From contig CAZTTH010000017.1 in assembly GCA_964615975.1 (NCBI GenBank), positions 10,421 to 74,420 of the forward strand: 64,000 nucleotides of DNA, in the 5' to 3' direction. Within the stretch, counting starts at the first letter, position 1, and each line of letters starts with the position of its first letter. This DNA comes from CAZTTH01 sp964615975. GTDB taxonomy: Bacteria; Verrucomicrobiota; Lentisphaeria; JABSQK01; JAJFLO01. The notes under the pieces are model-generated. The model was not told where the DNA came from. It saw only the letters and a program-made list of their open reading frames with translations, and ran no database searches. Shown piece after piece: positions 53,699 through 61,786 of this stretch. The position numbers and the translations under genes are program-made.

Positions 53699-54327
53699 TA
53701 TGCCATTCACTAATCATGGTATATTGCAATCCAATCTTGTGGGAGAGACAGTATACAGTCGGATTTTGCACACCGCCGTTCCAGCCAGGCTGGGAATCGA
53801 GCAATCTCTATCTAAAACCTGATCGTCTTCAGTAAATCTAAAATCAAAATGTGATTATTTCTTATACCTAAGAGTTAGTCATAATAACACAAGAATTGGG
53901 CGTGATATATTGTGCTCCCTATCATCAATTTCCGATATATTTATTGGTTTTTTCCATTGCGCCTTCACAGCTTGGCACGAGAAAATGACATGGGGTTGCC
54001 TGTCGGTTGGCAGACAGGCAGACGGCTGAGCCGTGTTGAACTAGGTAATGGTATGATTTTCAAGTTAAATGTGAAACCATCATCATCGAATGTAGCACAT
54101 CATAATCCGGAAGAGATAATAAAAATTTAACTATTTAAGATTAATAAGGTTAACTTCTTTACAAGGGCTTAAACGCATCGACAAATCCCGCGAGCTCTTC
54201 TATTATAGGCTTATCCGAAATCGGACGATTGATATCTGTGGTCAATGGTGATCAAGGCACCAATATGATATCCCCAATTTGATGGATTGAGCGATGTTCA
54301 TGCACTCGCTGGTAACTTTATAAGTTA
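53699..54327. other. Long intergenic region upstream of the cus operon
   Basis: About 630 bp with no credible gene. The cusC promoter should lie near the left end. A near-palindrome TTCCAGCC-A-GGCTGGGAA at about 53779-53796 could be an operator, but matches no metal-regulator box I know. A tandem hairpin element lies at 53997-54034. The remainder is AT-rich and unremarkable. Confidence 0.45.
53997..54034. repeat. Tandem hairpin element in the intergenic region
   Basis: TGCCTGTC (53997-54004) pairs with GACAGGCA (54013-54020) around an 8-base loop. Directly after, ACGGC (54022-54026) pairs with GCCGT (54030-54034) around TGA. Two adjacent GC-rich hairpins in AT-rich non-coding DNA resemble REP-like or small mobile palindromic units. 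No second copy was noticed in the window. Confidence 0.55.
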
Positions 54328-55773
54328 TCAGGACTGATAAAACGCCTTATAGCCTTTATACGCCATGTAAATGTCTAATTTGCCGGCGGTTTCCCAGGGA
54401 GCATGCATGCTGAGCAGACCGACGCCGCAATCGATGACATCCATTTCATAACGCGCCAGCATGAAGGCGATGGTGCCGCCGCCGCCCTGATCCACCTTGC
54501 CGATTTCACCGGTTTGCCAGAGCACACCGGCAGTGTCGAAAATCCGGCGCAATTCGCCGATGTATTCCGCGTGAGCATCGTTGGAACCGCTCTTGCCGCG
54601 TGAGCCGACATATTTGGTAAGAATCAGCCCATGATTCATTTTGGCCATATTATCATTGGGCGCGCTGACATCCGGGTAGTTGGGATCATGCAGGGCGTTA
54701 ACATCGGCAGACAGCATTTTTGAGTTCTTCAAACAACGGCGCAATGCGATATCATTATAATTCTCAACTGCCAGGTTAAGCACTTCGGCAACTGCGTTTT
54801 CGAATAAATAACTGTACATCCCGGTTGCGCCCACCGAACCGATTTCTTCCTTGTCAGTAAGTATGCACATGGCAGTATGATCGGGGGTTTTCTCCAACTC
54901 CAACATTGCCCGGATTGCAGTATAGGCACAGACCCGATCATCATGACCATAGCCCAGGATCATCGAGCGGTCGATGCCCAAATCCCGCGCCGGGCCAGCG
55001 GGGACTAATTCCAATTCGGCGCTGGTCAAATCCATTTCATCAATGCCATAGGTGTCATTCAATAGCTTCAAGGCAGCGAGCTTGACCTTATCCTTGATAT
55101 CCTTGTCCTTAATCGGGATACTGGCAAATAGGACATTAAGACCTTCGCCGGAGATACCATCGTTGAGCTTTTTCTCGCCCTGATCCTTGCCCAGATGCGG
55201 CAACAGGTCCGTGATCGAAAATACCGGATCGCCGGGGTCTTCACCAATCGAAATGGTGATGGTTTCACCGGTTTTTTTAATCACTACCCCATGCAATGCC
55301 AGGGGAATGGTAACCCATTGATATTTTTTGATCCCGCCATAATAATGGGTATCCAGAAAGGCCATTCCGCCTTCTTCATAGAGCGGCCGGGGTTTTAAAT
55401 CGAGACGGGGCGAATCGGTGTGACCGCCAATGATGCGCATGCCCTGGGGCAACGCATTTTTGCCGATATGGAATAATAAGAGCGTTTTGCCGGCACAACT
55501 GAGGTAGATTTTATCGCCCGATTTAAGTTTTTGTTGGGATTTGAGATAGGTTGTGATATTCTTGTATCCATGCTCTTCAGCCAATCTGAGCCCGGCATCG
55601 TGGACTTCTCTTTCGGTTTTGGCGGCGCTGATGAAGGCACTGTAATCGCGACAAAATGCATTGATTTTTTTGGCTTCCATTTCCTTGATGGCAAGCCAGC
55701 CATTTTCTGAAGTCATCAATAAATTTTTCAGTTTGGAGTGGTCTTTTCCAGGTGATTTCACTTTGGGTTTCAT
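54328..55773 (-). CDS. M18 family aminopeptidase
   Basis: 481 residues, in the range for the dodecameric aspartyl aminopeptidases. The zinc ligands are recognisable in IGGHTDSPRLDLKPRPL (His, first ligand), GYGHDDRVCAY (bridging Asp), LTDKEEIGSVGATGMYSYL (catalytic Glu pair), VNALHDPNYPDVSAPNDNM (Asp) and LLSMHAPWETAGKLD (last His). All ligands are intact, so an active cytosolic zinc aminopeptidase cutting N-terminal residues is expected. The first 25 residues are lysine-rich and poorly conserved. An AAGGA site lies just before the ATG. It is a lone gene, 190 bp from tRNA-Leu. Confidence 0.92.
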   Translation of the reverse strand: MKPKVKSPGKDHSKLKNLLMTSENGWLAIKEMEAKKINAFCRDYSAFISAAKTEREVHDAGLRLAEEHGYKNITTYLKSQQKLKSGDKIYLSCAGKTLLLFHIGKNALPQGMRIIGGHTDSPRLDLKPRPLYEEGGMAFLDTHYYGGIKKYQWVTIPLALHGVVIKKTGETITISIGEDPGDPVFSITDLLPHLGKDQGEKKLNDGISGEGLNVLFASIPIKDKDIKDKVKLAALKLLNDTYGIDEMDLTSAELELVPAGPARDLGIDRSMILGYGHDDRVCAYTAIRAMLELEKTPDHTAMCILTDKEEIGSVGATGMYSYLFENAVAEVLNLAVENYNDIALRRCLKNSKMLSADVNALHDPNYPDVSAPNDNMAKMNHGLILTKYVGSRGKSGSNDAHAEYIGELRRIFDTAGVLWQTGEIGKVDQGGGGTIAFMLARYEMDVIDCGVGLLSMHAPWETAGKLDIYMAYKGYKAFYQS

Positions 55774-55963
55774 ATTGGTATCCTTGCATTAATTAGGTAT
55801 ATGGTTAATAACAGACAGTCTAATTCGCATGCTGGGTCTTGACCTTGACACGAACAATCAATATTTTTCTGGTTTTCTCATATACTAACAATCAAACATT
55901 AAAGTCCAAACCGCCAGCCGACTATTTTCGATTTCACGGCAGGTTAATAATACAAATGATCGG

Positions 55964-56045
55964 GCGAGAGTGGCGAAACTGGCAGACGCGCAAGACTTAG
56001 GATCTTGAGCCGCAAGGCGTGGGGGTTCGACTCCCCCCTCTCGCA
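55964..56045 (+). tRNA. tRNA-Leu (anticodon UAG)
   Basis: An 82-base cloverleaf. Acceptor stem GCGAGAG (55964-55970) pairs with CTCTCGC (56038-56044), followed by discriminator A. The anticodon stem CAAGA/TCTTG (55991-56007) closes loop CTTAGGA, with anticodon TAG at 55998-56000, reading CUA leucine codons. A long variable arm (AGCCGCAAGGCG region) marks a class II tRNA. The T arm is GGGGG-TTCGACT-CCCCC. The 3' CCA is not encoded. Confidence 0.97.
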
Positions 56046-56186
56046 CTATCTTACGCTGCATACACTTTTCTACAATATTTGAACGTCCCCCATAATGGCG
56101 TTGATTGGAGGACCGGGAAAGCCGGTGAGAAATCCAGCAGCGAGCAGAATTAAGCAACTTTATAGATCGGGGATATGGTGCTGATA

Positions 56187-56645
56187 TTAATTATTCACTG
56201 AACTGCTGAATTCATTTGGCCAATAACGAATCTCGACCACCCTTGTTGCGACGAAAATTACTTCAACGATATCAAAGCGATAGGCAATGGGAGGATTGCC
56301 CAGCAAGCGCAGATAATGTCGGGCAGTAGCAATGATATGCGCTTTTTTCCTGGCGGTTACCGCGTCCGCCGGGCGTGATTGTCGGCGATATTCGCGGGCT
56401 TTGACTTCAATAAAGCATAACATCAGGCCATCGCGCCCCACGATATCGATCTCCCCATGAGGTCCGGTATAGTTGCTGGCGATGATATCCAAACCCAGAG
56501 TCCGCAACAATCGCCGCGCCAGCTGTTCACCTTTTTGGCCACGGCGCAAATGAGCGCGACGGCGGTCACGAAAGCGGGATGGCGCCCCCGTAAAAATATT
56601 CCTGAGATAATGGCGTAAACCGCGATAGTATTTTAATGACATCAT
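56187..56645 (-). CDS. YraN/UPF0102 family nuclease-like protein
   Basis: About 152 residues from the ATG at 56645. The conserved stretch GEQLARRLLRTLGLDIIASN is followed by a short GPHGEIDIVGRDGLMLCFIEVKAR segment, in which G-E-I-D and F-I-E-V-K form the restriction-endonuclease-like D-ExK core of UPF0102. RKKAHIIATARHYLRLLG is the following helix. In the family the role is not well settled; DNA binding or nuclease activity is presumed. The open frame extends upstream to 56759, but that would overlap the divergent gene at 56719, and the conserved part needs only the shorter form. No clear ribosome site. Confidence 0.85.
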   Translation of the reverse strand: MMSLKYYRGLRHYLRNIFTGAPSRFRDRRRAHLRRGQKGEQLARRLLRTLGLDIIASNYTGPHGEIDIVGRDGLMLCFIEVKAREYRRQSRPADAVTARKKAHIIATARHYLRLLGNPPIAYRFDIVEVIFVATRVVEIRYWPNEFSSSVNN

Positions 56646-56718
56646 GATATTATCTCGAAACTTCTGAATTATGAATTTTTGATCGACTAAATATACAGAG
56701 GGAAAATCACCACTATCC

Positions 56719-57408
56719 ATGGGTAAACAAGAAGATATATGGTATGCCGTTAATGCCACTCGTATAATTCATGCGCCGAAGGTCACACTCGAAACCTTTG
56801 GCGCCACCACCATTCGCTATCATTTGCTCAGTGAATTAATGGACGAGGTCAACAAAGTTCGTTTGCGGGCTGGCAGTGTGTTTTCCGAGCGCCCGCAAAT
56901 TGTCACCCCCACCCATCTCGCCTCACAACTATTGGAAGGTTTTGGCGATAAAGCTCGCGAGTATGTCGAATGGCTGCGAAGCAATGGCGATATGATTCGC
57001 ATTCTTCGTTATGGGTTGCAATTCCGCAAGGAAAAAATGGCCGAGCATCTCTATGATGGCACGGTCGATAATGTGGCGGCGGAATTAAAAGATAAAATTG
57101 AGCAGGAGGATGATGGATTTTCCGCGGTGGTGATTGGCGCCGACGAACTCTGGGAGGTCTCGCTGTTAAAATTTGTGATTGATTTTATTCAACAATCCGC
57201 GCAGCTAAATATTGAAGAACTGGAAGCCCGCAGTAAACGGTTGTCAGTGCCGAGCTCTGATGATATTCGCAAGGAAATCGAGATTGAGTTTGCCGCCGCT
57301 TCGCTGGATCCATCCCGGATTGATGGTCTGGGGAAAAAACTGCAAAAATATGGCAAATTCGAAGCCTATGAAGATCGCTTTTATTCTTTGCTCCGCCGCT
57401 TGACCTGA
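56719..57408 (+). CDS. Conserved-looking protein of unknown function
   Basis: 229 residues, soluble, mainly helical and charged, with no signal peptide or membrane span. MGKQEDIWYAVNATRIIHAP starts it, and the tail is rich in Arg and Lys (LGKKLQKYGKFEAYEDRFY). A central beta strand AVVIGADELWEVSLL is the only clearly sheet-like part. I recognise no family and see no catalytic motif. It is divergent from yraN and convergent with the porin, 43 bp away. Codon use and composition match neighbours, so it is likely a real gene; the reading frame is open with no competing frame of similar quality. Confidence 0.6.
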   Translation: MGKQEDIWYAVNATRIIHAPKVTLETFGATTIRYHLLSELMDEVNKVRLRAGSVFSERPQIVTPTHLASQLLEGFGDKAREYVEWLRSNGDMIRILRYGLQFRKEKMAEHLYDGTVDNVAAELKDKIEQEDDGFSAVVIGADELWEVSLLKFVIDFIQQSAQLNIEELEARSKRLSVPSSDDIRKEIEIEFAAASLDPSRIDGLGKKLQKYGKFEAYEDRFYSLLRRLT

Positions 57409-57451
57409 TCGTTCTGTAACCGGACGACCAAGCTTTCCAAACCGCGATTTC

Positions 57452-58801
57452 TCAATATTCCCAGCGCCACCTCAGGGTGGTGAGAAATTCGTCATTATTG
57501 CCGTCTTTCCCTTTTTTCTCAAATTCGTTAAAGGAATATTCCAGGGTTAAATCGAGATTGGAATAGAGACCAATCCGGGCGCCGACATCAATTTTTTTCC
57601 ATGGCCAGAAGATACTGAGCGCGGGAAAAGTTCCTGGACCCTGAAAATCCGGGTCGAGATAGGAATAACGAATTGCCGGGGCAAGATCGTAGAATAGTTG
57701 ATTGCCATCAATCTGCCAGAATTCAGGCAACTGAAACTGGCGCGAGAATTCGATCTCCCAGCCTTCCCGCTGCAATCCGCCAATATCCTGCCAGACATAT
57801 TGTCCGAACAAGGCATAATTGTCATAATAGATCCAGAGATTGGCGCCATAGTCACGCTTGTAATCACCGGTCAAGCCATTCACCGTGACCAACCCGGGGG
57901 GATTGATGGAGACATTCGGCGCCGAAAAAATGTCTAGATCACCGCCATACAAGGTTCCGAAAAGATCGGCCTCATCCTGCAAATCTCGTTCGTAACCGAA
58001 AATCATGAAATCGAGGGTGCGCATCGCATCATCATTGCCCATGCGATAGCCGATGCCAAGGCCTTTTTCCATGAAGCGGTGATCAAATTCCAGGTCTTCG
58101 ACTTCGGCGTCATAATTGATCACAATGCCATTATTCAATTCCGGGTCATTCCGGCGCAGCAAATCGGATGTGCCATTATCCCCGGCAAGGGCATTGGGAT
58201 CGCGAATAAATACCGGATTTCCTGAGGTTAAGGATCCTTTCAGATAAAAATGTGAATTGATGTCCATCCCCAGTTCCATCCCCATGTCCTCAAAGCGATT
58301 GAACGCGGTGGATACCAACCCATAACTTTCGAGGTGGCGGTCGGTTTGCCGTTCGAACTTCCCGAATTTCCCAATTTTGAGATAGAGATTCCGGGTATCC
58401 TCGAAAACCGGCATTTTGCCGGGTTTGACTTCATGTCCGAAACGAAGCCACCATTCGTCGACATCGACCTGTTTATCATCGGAGGTCGAATTGCGGTCAT
58501 AGATGTCGATAAAATCGATTTTTAATTTCAATGTCGTCCATTCCAGATATTGCACATTGGTAAAAATCGAGATATTGGAGAGTTCGAAATGACTGCCAGG
58601 ATCCACGGTTTCGAGGCGCGCTCCGGGTGGATTGGGGACCGGAAATCGATTATACTGGCTGTCACGGTAATGGGTTTTGATTTCACTGCCGAAGTGGATA
58701 TCCAGGTCACCGGCCAGGGATATTTGGAGGTGTGTAAATAAACCTGTTATGAACGCGATCAGCAGCCGTCGAGATGTGGTAATGCGGGTGAATATAAGCA
58801 T
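57452..58801 (-). CDS. Outer-membrane beta-barrel, alginate-export/porin-like (second)
   Basis: About 449 residues. Signal peptide MLIFTRITTSRRLLIAFITG ends near LAGD. The mature chain is strand-rich with aromatic girdles (LDIHFGSEIKTHYRDSQY, WTTLKLKIDFIDIYDRNS, WLRFGHEVKPGKMPVFED) and ends RWRWEY, the terminal aromatic needed for assembly. It resembles alginate-export-type porins and the protein encoded at 11329, but I see no close sequence identity. The ATG at 58801 is fixed by an AAGGAG 6 bases upstream; a longer frame to 58846 adds only 15 non-signal residues. The substrate is unknown. A lone gene with a 240-bp upstream region. Confidence 0.72.
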   Translation of the reverse strand: MLIFTRITTSRRLLIAFITGLFTHLQISLAGDLDIHFGSEIKTHYRDSQYNRFPVPNPPGARLETVDPGSHFELSNISIFTNVQYLEWTTLKLKIDFIDIYDRNSTSDDKQVDVDEWWLRFGHEVKPGKMPVFEDTRNLYLKIGKFGKFERQTDRHLESYGLVSTAFNRFEDMGMELGMDINSHFYLKGSLTSGNPVFIRDPNALAGDNGTSDLLRRNDPELNNGIVINYDAEVEDLEFDHRFMEKGLGIGYRMGNDDAMRTLDFMIFGYERDLQDEADLFGTLYGGDLDIFSAPNVSINPPGLVTVNGLTGDYKRDYGANLWIYYDNYALFGQYVWQDIGGLQREGWEIEFSRQFQLPEFWQIDGNQLFYDLAPAIRYSYLDPDFQGPGTFPALSIFWPWKKIDVGARIGLYSNLDLTLEYSFNEFEKKGKDGNNDEFLTTLRWRWEY

Positions 58802-58807
58802 ATTATT

Positions 58808-58813
58808 CTCCTT
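58808..58813 (-). promoter_or_regulatory. Ribosome binding site deciding the porin start
   Basis: AAGGAG on the minus strand followed by 6 bases and ATG at 58801. The encoded N-terminus is then a clean signal peptide, which rules out the longer frame. Confidence 0.8.
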
Positions 58814-59085
58814 GCATATCTGGTCATTGATATATAGAGTGGGCATTAAAAATGGCGCTAAGATTCATGAATGTCATAAGTATTCATAAGAGTATCGGCA
58901 TTCTCGACAACCGTCAATGGCATGACAAATTAAATCCCTGGCATTTTCTCACCATGCGATCGGTTTTTACCTAGGATGTGCGGGGCGCGACCAAAGGGAG
59001 ATACCAAGATCTTCCTTATCTATACTCACCAGGGAATGCGAAGAGTGTTAGCTTGGAATATTAACCAAAATATTGATGAGGTCAT

Positions 59086-60540
59086 ATGCTTACCAACTAT
59101 GAAAGCTTGTTAACCACTGTCGCCGAACCAGTCTGGCGACATTTCGCGGCTTTAAGTAAGATTCCCCGGCCATCCCGGCACGAAGAACAGGTACAGAATT
59201 ATCTTCTGGCATGGGCACAAGAACATGGCTGGCAAACCCGGCAGGATGACACTGGAAATCTAAATGTCCTGGTACCGGGGCGCGGGAAACTGGCGGGCGC
59301 CCCGACTCTGGTGATTCAAGCTCATACGGATATGGTATGCGAAAAGAATGCTGATTGTGGACATGATTTTATGAAAGACCCGATCCGTCTGCAACGCCAT
59401 GGAGACTGGGTGTCAGCGATTGATACCACCTTGGGAGCTGATAACGGCATTGCCGTGGCCATGATGATGGCGGTTGTTGAACTTCCCTTGCCGCATCGTT
59501 TGCCTTTGGAATTGCTCTTTACCGTCGATGAAGAAACCGGATTGACGGGCGCCATCAATATGAATCCGGAAATTGTTACTGGCCGGTATTTATTGAATAT
59601 GGATAGCGAAGAAGACGCGACCTTCACCATTGGTTGTTCCGGTGGTATTGATATGAAAGTGCGGTTTCCCCGCACCGAAATCACCCACGCTGATGGTCAA
59701 ACCTGGCAAATTCATATCAAGGGCTTCCGCGGTGGCCACTCTGGTGTCAATATCCATGAATCACGCCTGAACGCGATTCGCTCCGCGTCCCAATTTCTCA
59801 CTCGGTTGCACCAAATTAATCCCACGGTAAAACTGCTGGGAATTAAAGGCGGTGATAAAAAGAATGCCATCCCCAGAGAGTGTGTATTCACGGTGATCAA
59901 CGCACTTGAAGGTGAGATTGCCTACATCAAGAAGGAAATCATCGCGGCAGTGCTTGTCCATGAACCCAAAGCTGAAATCGAAGTGTTATCAATTCCCCGT
60001 CCTGATCTCAAGGAAATCCCTTTTGCGCTCGTTGAATTCCTGACTGCGATCCCGAATGGCGTGATCGCGATGGATCCTCACTTCCCTGATTTGGTGCAAA
60101 CTTCCTCGAGTGTCGGCGTCATCCAGGCGAACGATCATGAAGTCGATATCCTGCTTCATGGTCGTTCCTCCGAGGCTTCCGCTCTCGATGCCCTGTCGCG
60201 TGAAATCGAAAAAACGGCGCGGAAGAATCATGCCGATATTTCTTTTTTCCATCACTATCCCGGATGGCAGCCCAATCCCGATTCCGTTATACTCAAATAT
60301 GGACGGTATCTGTTTAACAAGGTGTTTGGTCGTGAACCGGCGATCAAATCAATTCACGCCGGCCTGGAATCCGGGATTCTTGGTCAGAAACTCAATACGC
60401 GGGAATTATTGGCCATAGGCCCAACCATTACCAACGCACATTCCCCCACGGAAAAAGTAGAGGTAAATTCCGTGGCCAATGTCTTTAAGTTTCTCACCTG
60501 CCTGGTCAGTGATCCAGATGCTCTTCAGTATTTGCGTTAA
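59086..60540 (+). CDS. pepD: Cytosol non-specific dipeptidase (Xaa-His dipeptidase, M20C)
   Basis: 484 residues, full length. Metal ligands and active residues stand in VIQAHTDMVCEKN (His, Asp), TTLGADNGIAVAMMM (bridging Asp), FTVDEETGLTGAINM (catalytic Glu pair), LLNMDSEEDATFTIGCSGG (Asp) and ITNAHSPTEKVEVNSV (final His). FRGGHSGVNIHESRLNAI is the M20 dimerisation/substrate segment. It hydrolyses a broad range of dipeptides in the cytoplasm. It starts a plus-strand pair with a YejB-like permease 48 bp on, which suggests peptide uptake and breakdown. Confidence 0.95.
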   Translation: MLTNYESLLTTVAEPVWRHFAALSKIPRPSRHEEQVQNYLLAWAQEHGWQTRQDDTGNLNVLVPGRGKLAGAPTLVIQAHTDMVCEKNADCGHDFMKDPIRLQRHGDWVSAIDTTLGADNGIAVAMMMAVVELPLPHRLPLELLFTVDEETGLTGAINMNPEIVTGRYLLNMDSEEDATFTIGCSGGIDMKVRFPRTEITHADGQTWQIHIKGFRGGHSGVNIHESRLNAIRSASQFLTRLHQINPTVKLLGIKGGDKKNAIPRECVFTVINALEGEIAYIKKEIIAAVLVHEPKAEIEVLSIPRPDLKEIPFALVEFLTAIPNGVIAMDPHFPDLVQTSSSVGVIQANDHEVDILLHGRSSEASALDALSREIEKTARKNHADISFFHHYPGWQPNPDSVILKYGRYLFNKVFGREPAIKSIHAGLESGILGQKLNTRELLAIGPTITNAHSPTEKVEVNSVANVFKFLTCLVSDPDALQYLR

Positions 60541-60588
60541 AATGAATTTCTCGGTACTGGCGTATTATTTTTAGGATTTTCACTACCA

Positions 60589-61629
60589 ATGGAACGCATG
60601 GAATATTTTGTGCGCCGACTGCTGTTGGTGATTCCCACCTTCATCGGCATTACCTTCTTATGTTTTCTCATTTGCCAGTTTGTCCCCGGAGGACCGGTGG
60701 AGCAGGCGATTCAGAGAATGCGTGGTTTTGGCGGCGGAGAAATGGGCAAGGGGGCGGGTAATACCGCTTCAATTTCAGCCGCCTATGAAAAACAACTGAA
60801 GACCCATTTTGGATTCGATAAACCCATTCCGGTACGCTATTGGCACTGGTTGGTGCGGGACCGGATCGGAATGAAGATGGATTCATATAAATATCCCAAT
60901 AAAACCGCCTGGCAGCTCATTGTCGAAAGATTCCCGATATCCTTGATTTTCGGGGTAACCGGTTTTGTCCTTACCTATCTGGTATGCATCCCTTTGGGGA
61001 TTGCCAAGGCGGTGCGCAATGGCAGCGCCTTCGATTGGTTGTCCAGCGTGGTAATCTTTGTGGGTTACGCGATTCCGGCATTTGCTTTCGGGATGGTGCT
61101 CAAAATGTTATTTTGTGGTACCGTCGAGCATTTTTGGGATATTTTTCCGGTGGCCGGTTATCAATCAGTAAATTTCGCGCACCTGAGTCTGAGTGAAAAA
61201 GTCAAGGATATTTTCATGCACATGTTTTTACCCGTGACCTGCTATATGATCGGCAATTTCGCGGTGTTGACTTTGTTGATGAAAAACTCGCTGCTCGATG
61301 AGATCGGCAAGGATTATGTGCGCACGGTATTGGCCAAAGGCGGGAGCTTCAGACATGCGGTATGGAGTCACGCGGTTCGCAATTCTCTGATTCCCATTGC
61401 CACGGGATTTGGCGCGGTGCTGACCGTGATGTTTGCCGGTTCGGTCTTGATCGAGCAGGTCTTTGAGATTCCCGGGATGGGAAAATTGAGTCTGGATGCA
61501 ATCATCGGCCGGGATTATGCGGTATTCATGGGGATACTAGCGCTCACCTCGATATTAACTTTGTTGGGCAATATCCTCTCCGACTTCTGTTATGTCCTCA
61601 TCGATCCGCGCATTAATTTCCAGAAATAA
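60589..61629 (+). CDS. ABC transporter permease, YejB-like (peptide/microcin C type)
   Basis: 346 residues with six predicted spans. The N-terminus MEYFVRRLLLVIPTFIGITF and FVPGGPVEQAIQRMRGFGGG, with a long periplasmic loop, are typical of YejB rather than DppB/OppB. The coupling helix is GGSFRHAVWSHAVRNSLIPI, and SVLIEQVFEIPGMGKLSLDA closes the domain. It should form a heterodimer with a YejE-type permease, fed by a binding protein and an ATPase, but none is encoded next to it: the following gene is on the other strand. Either the partners are elsewhere or the system is broken up. An upstream pepD suggests peptide import. Confidence 0.87.
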   Translation: MERMEYFVRRLLLVIPTFIGITFLCFLICQFVPGGPVEQAIQRMRGFGGGEMGKGAGNTASISAAYEKQLKTHFGFDKPIPVRYWHWLVRDRIGMKMDSYKYPNKTAWQLIVERFPISLIFGVTGFVLTYLVCIPLGIAKAVRNGSAFDWLSSVVIFVGYAIPAFAFGMVLKMLFCGTVEHFWDIFPVAGYQSVNFAHLSLSEKVKDIFMHMFLPVTCYMIGNFAVLTLLMKNSLLDEIGKDYVRTVLAKGGSFRHAVWSHAVRNSLIPIATGFGAVLTVMFAGSVLIEQVFEIPGMGKLSLDAIIGRDYAVFMGILALTSILTLLGNILSDFCYVLIDPRINFQK

Positions 61630-61786
61630 AACCGAGCCTGAAAAACAAACTGGATTATAGGGGATACTGATCCCAATAGAGTGTGAGAAAAAGCGTGCAT
61701 ATTTACCTGCATGAGGAGAGCGGCGGCGTGCGAAAATTCGACTGTTTGCAGTCTGATTTCACCTCTGCCACGATCGCGAGGATGAC

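Noticed and set aside
53912..54130. A 72-codon plus-strand open frame upstream of the cus operon
   Set aside because: It runs through the tandem hairpin element, has no ribosome site and no recognisable protein sequence.
55885..56157. A 90-codon minus-strand open frame with an EGGVEPPRLAAQDPKS-like stretch
   Set aside because: It reads through the antisense of tRNA-Leu; this peptide is a typical false translation of such tRNA genes.
61661..61674. GGGAT/ATCCC hairpin between the YejB-like gene and the APC gene
   Set aside because: Only 5 base pairs with no T tract, so I do not call it a terminator.
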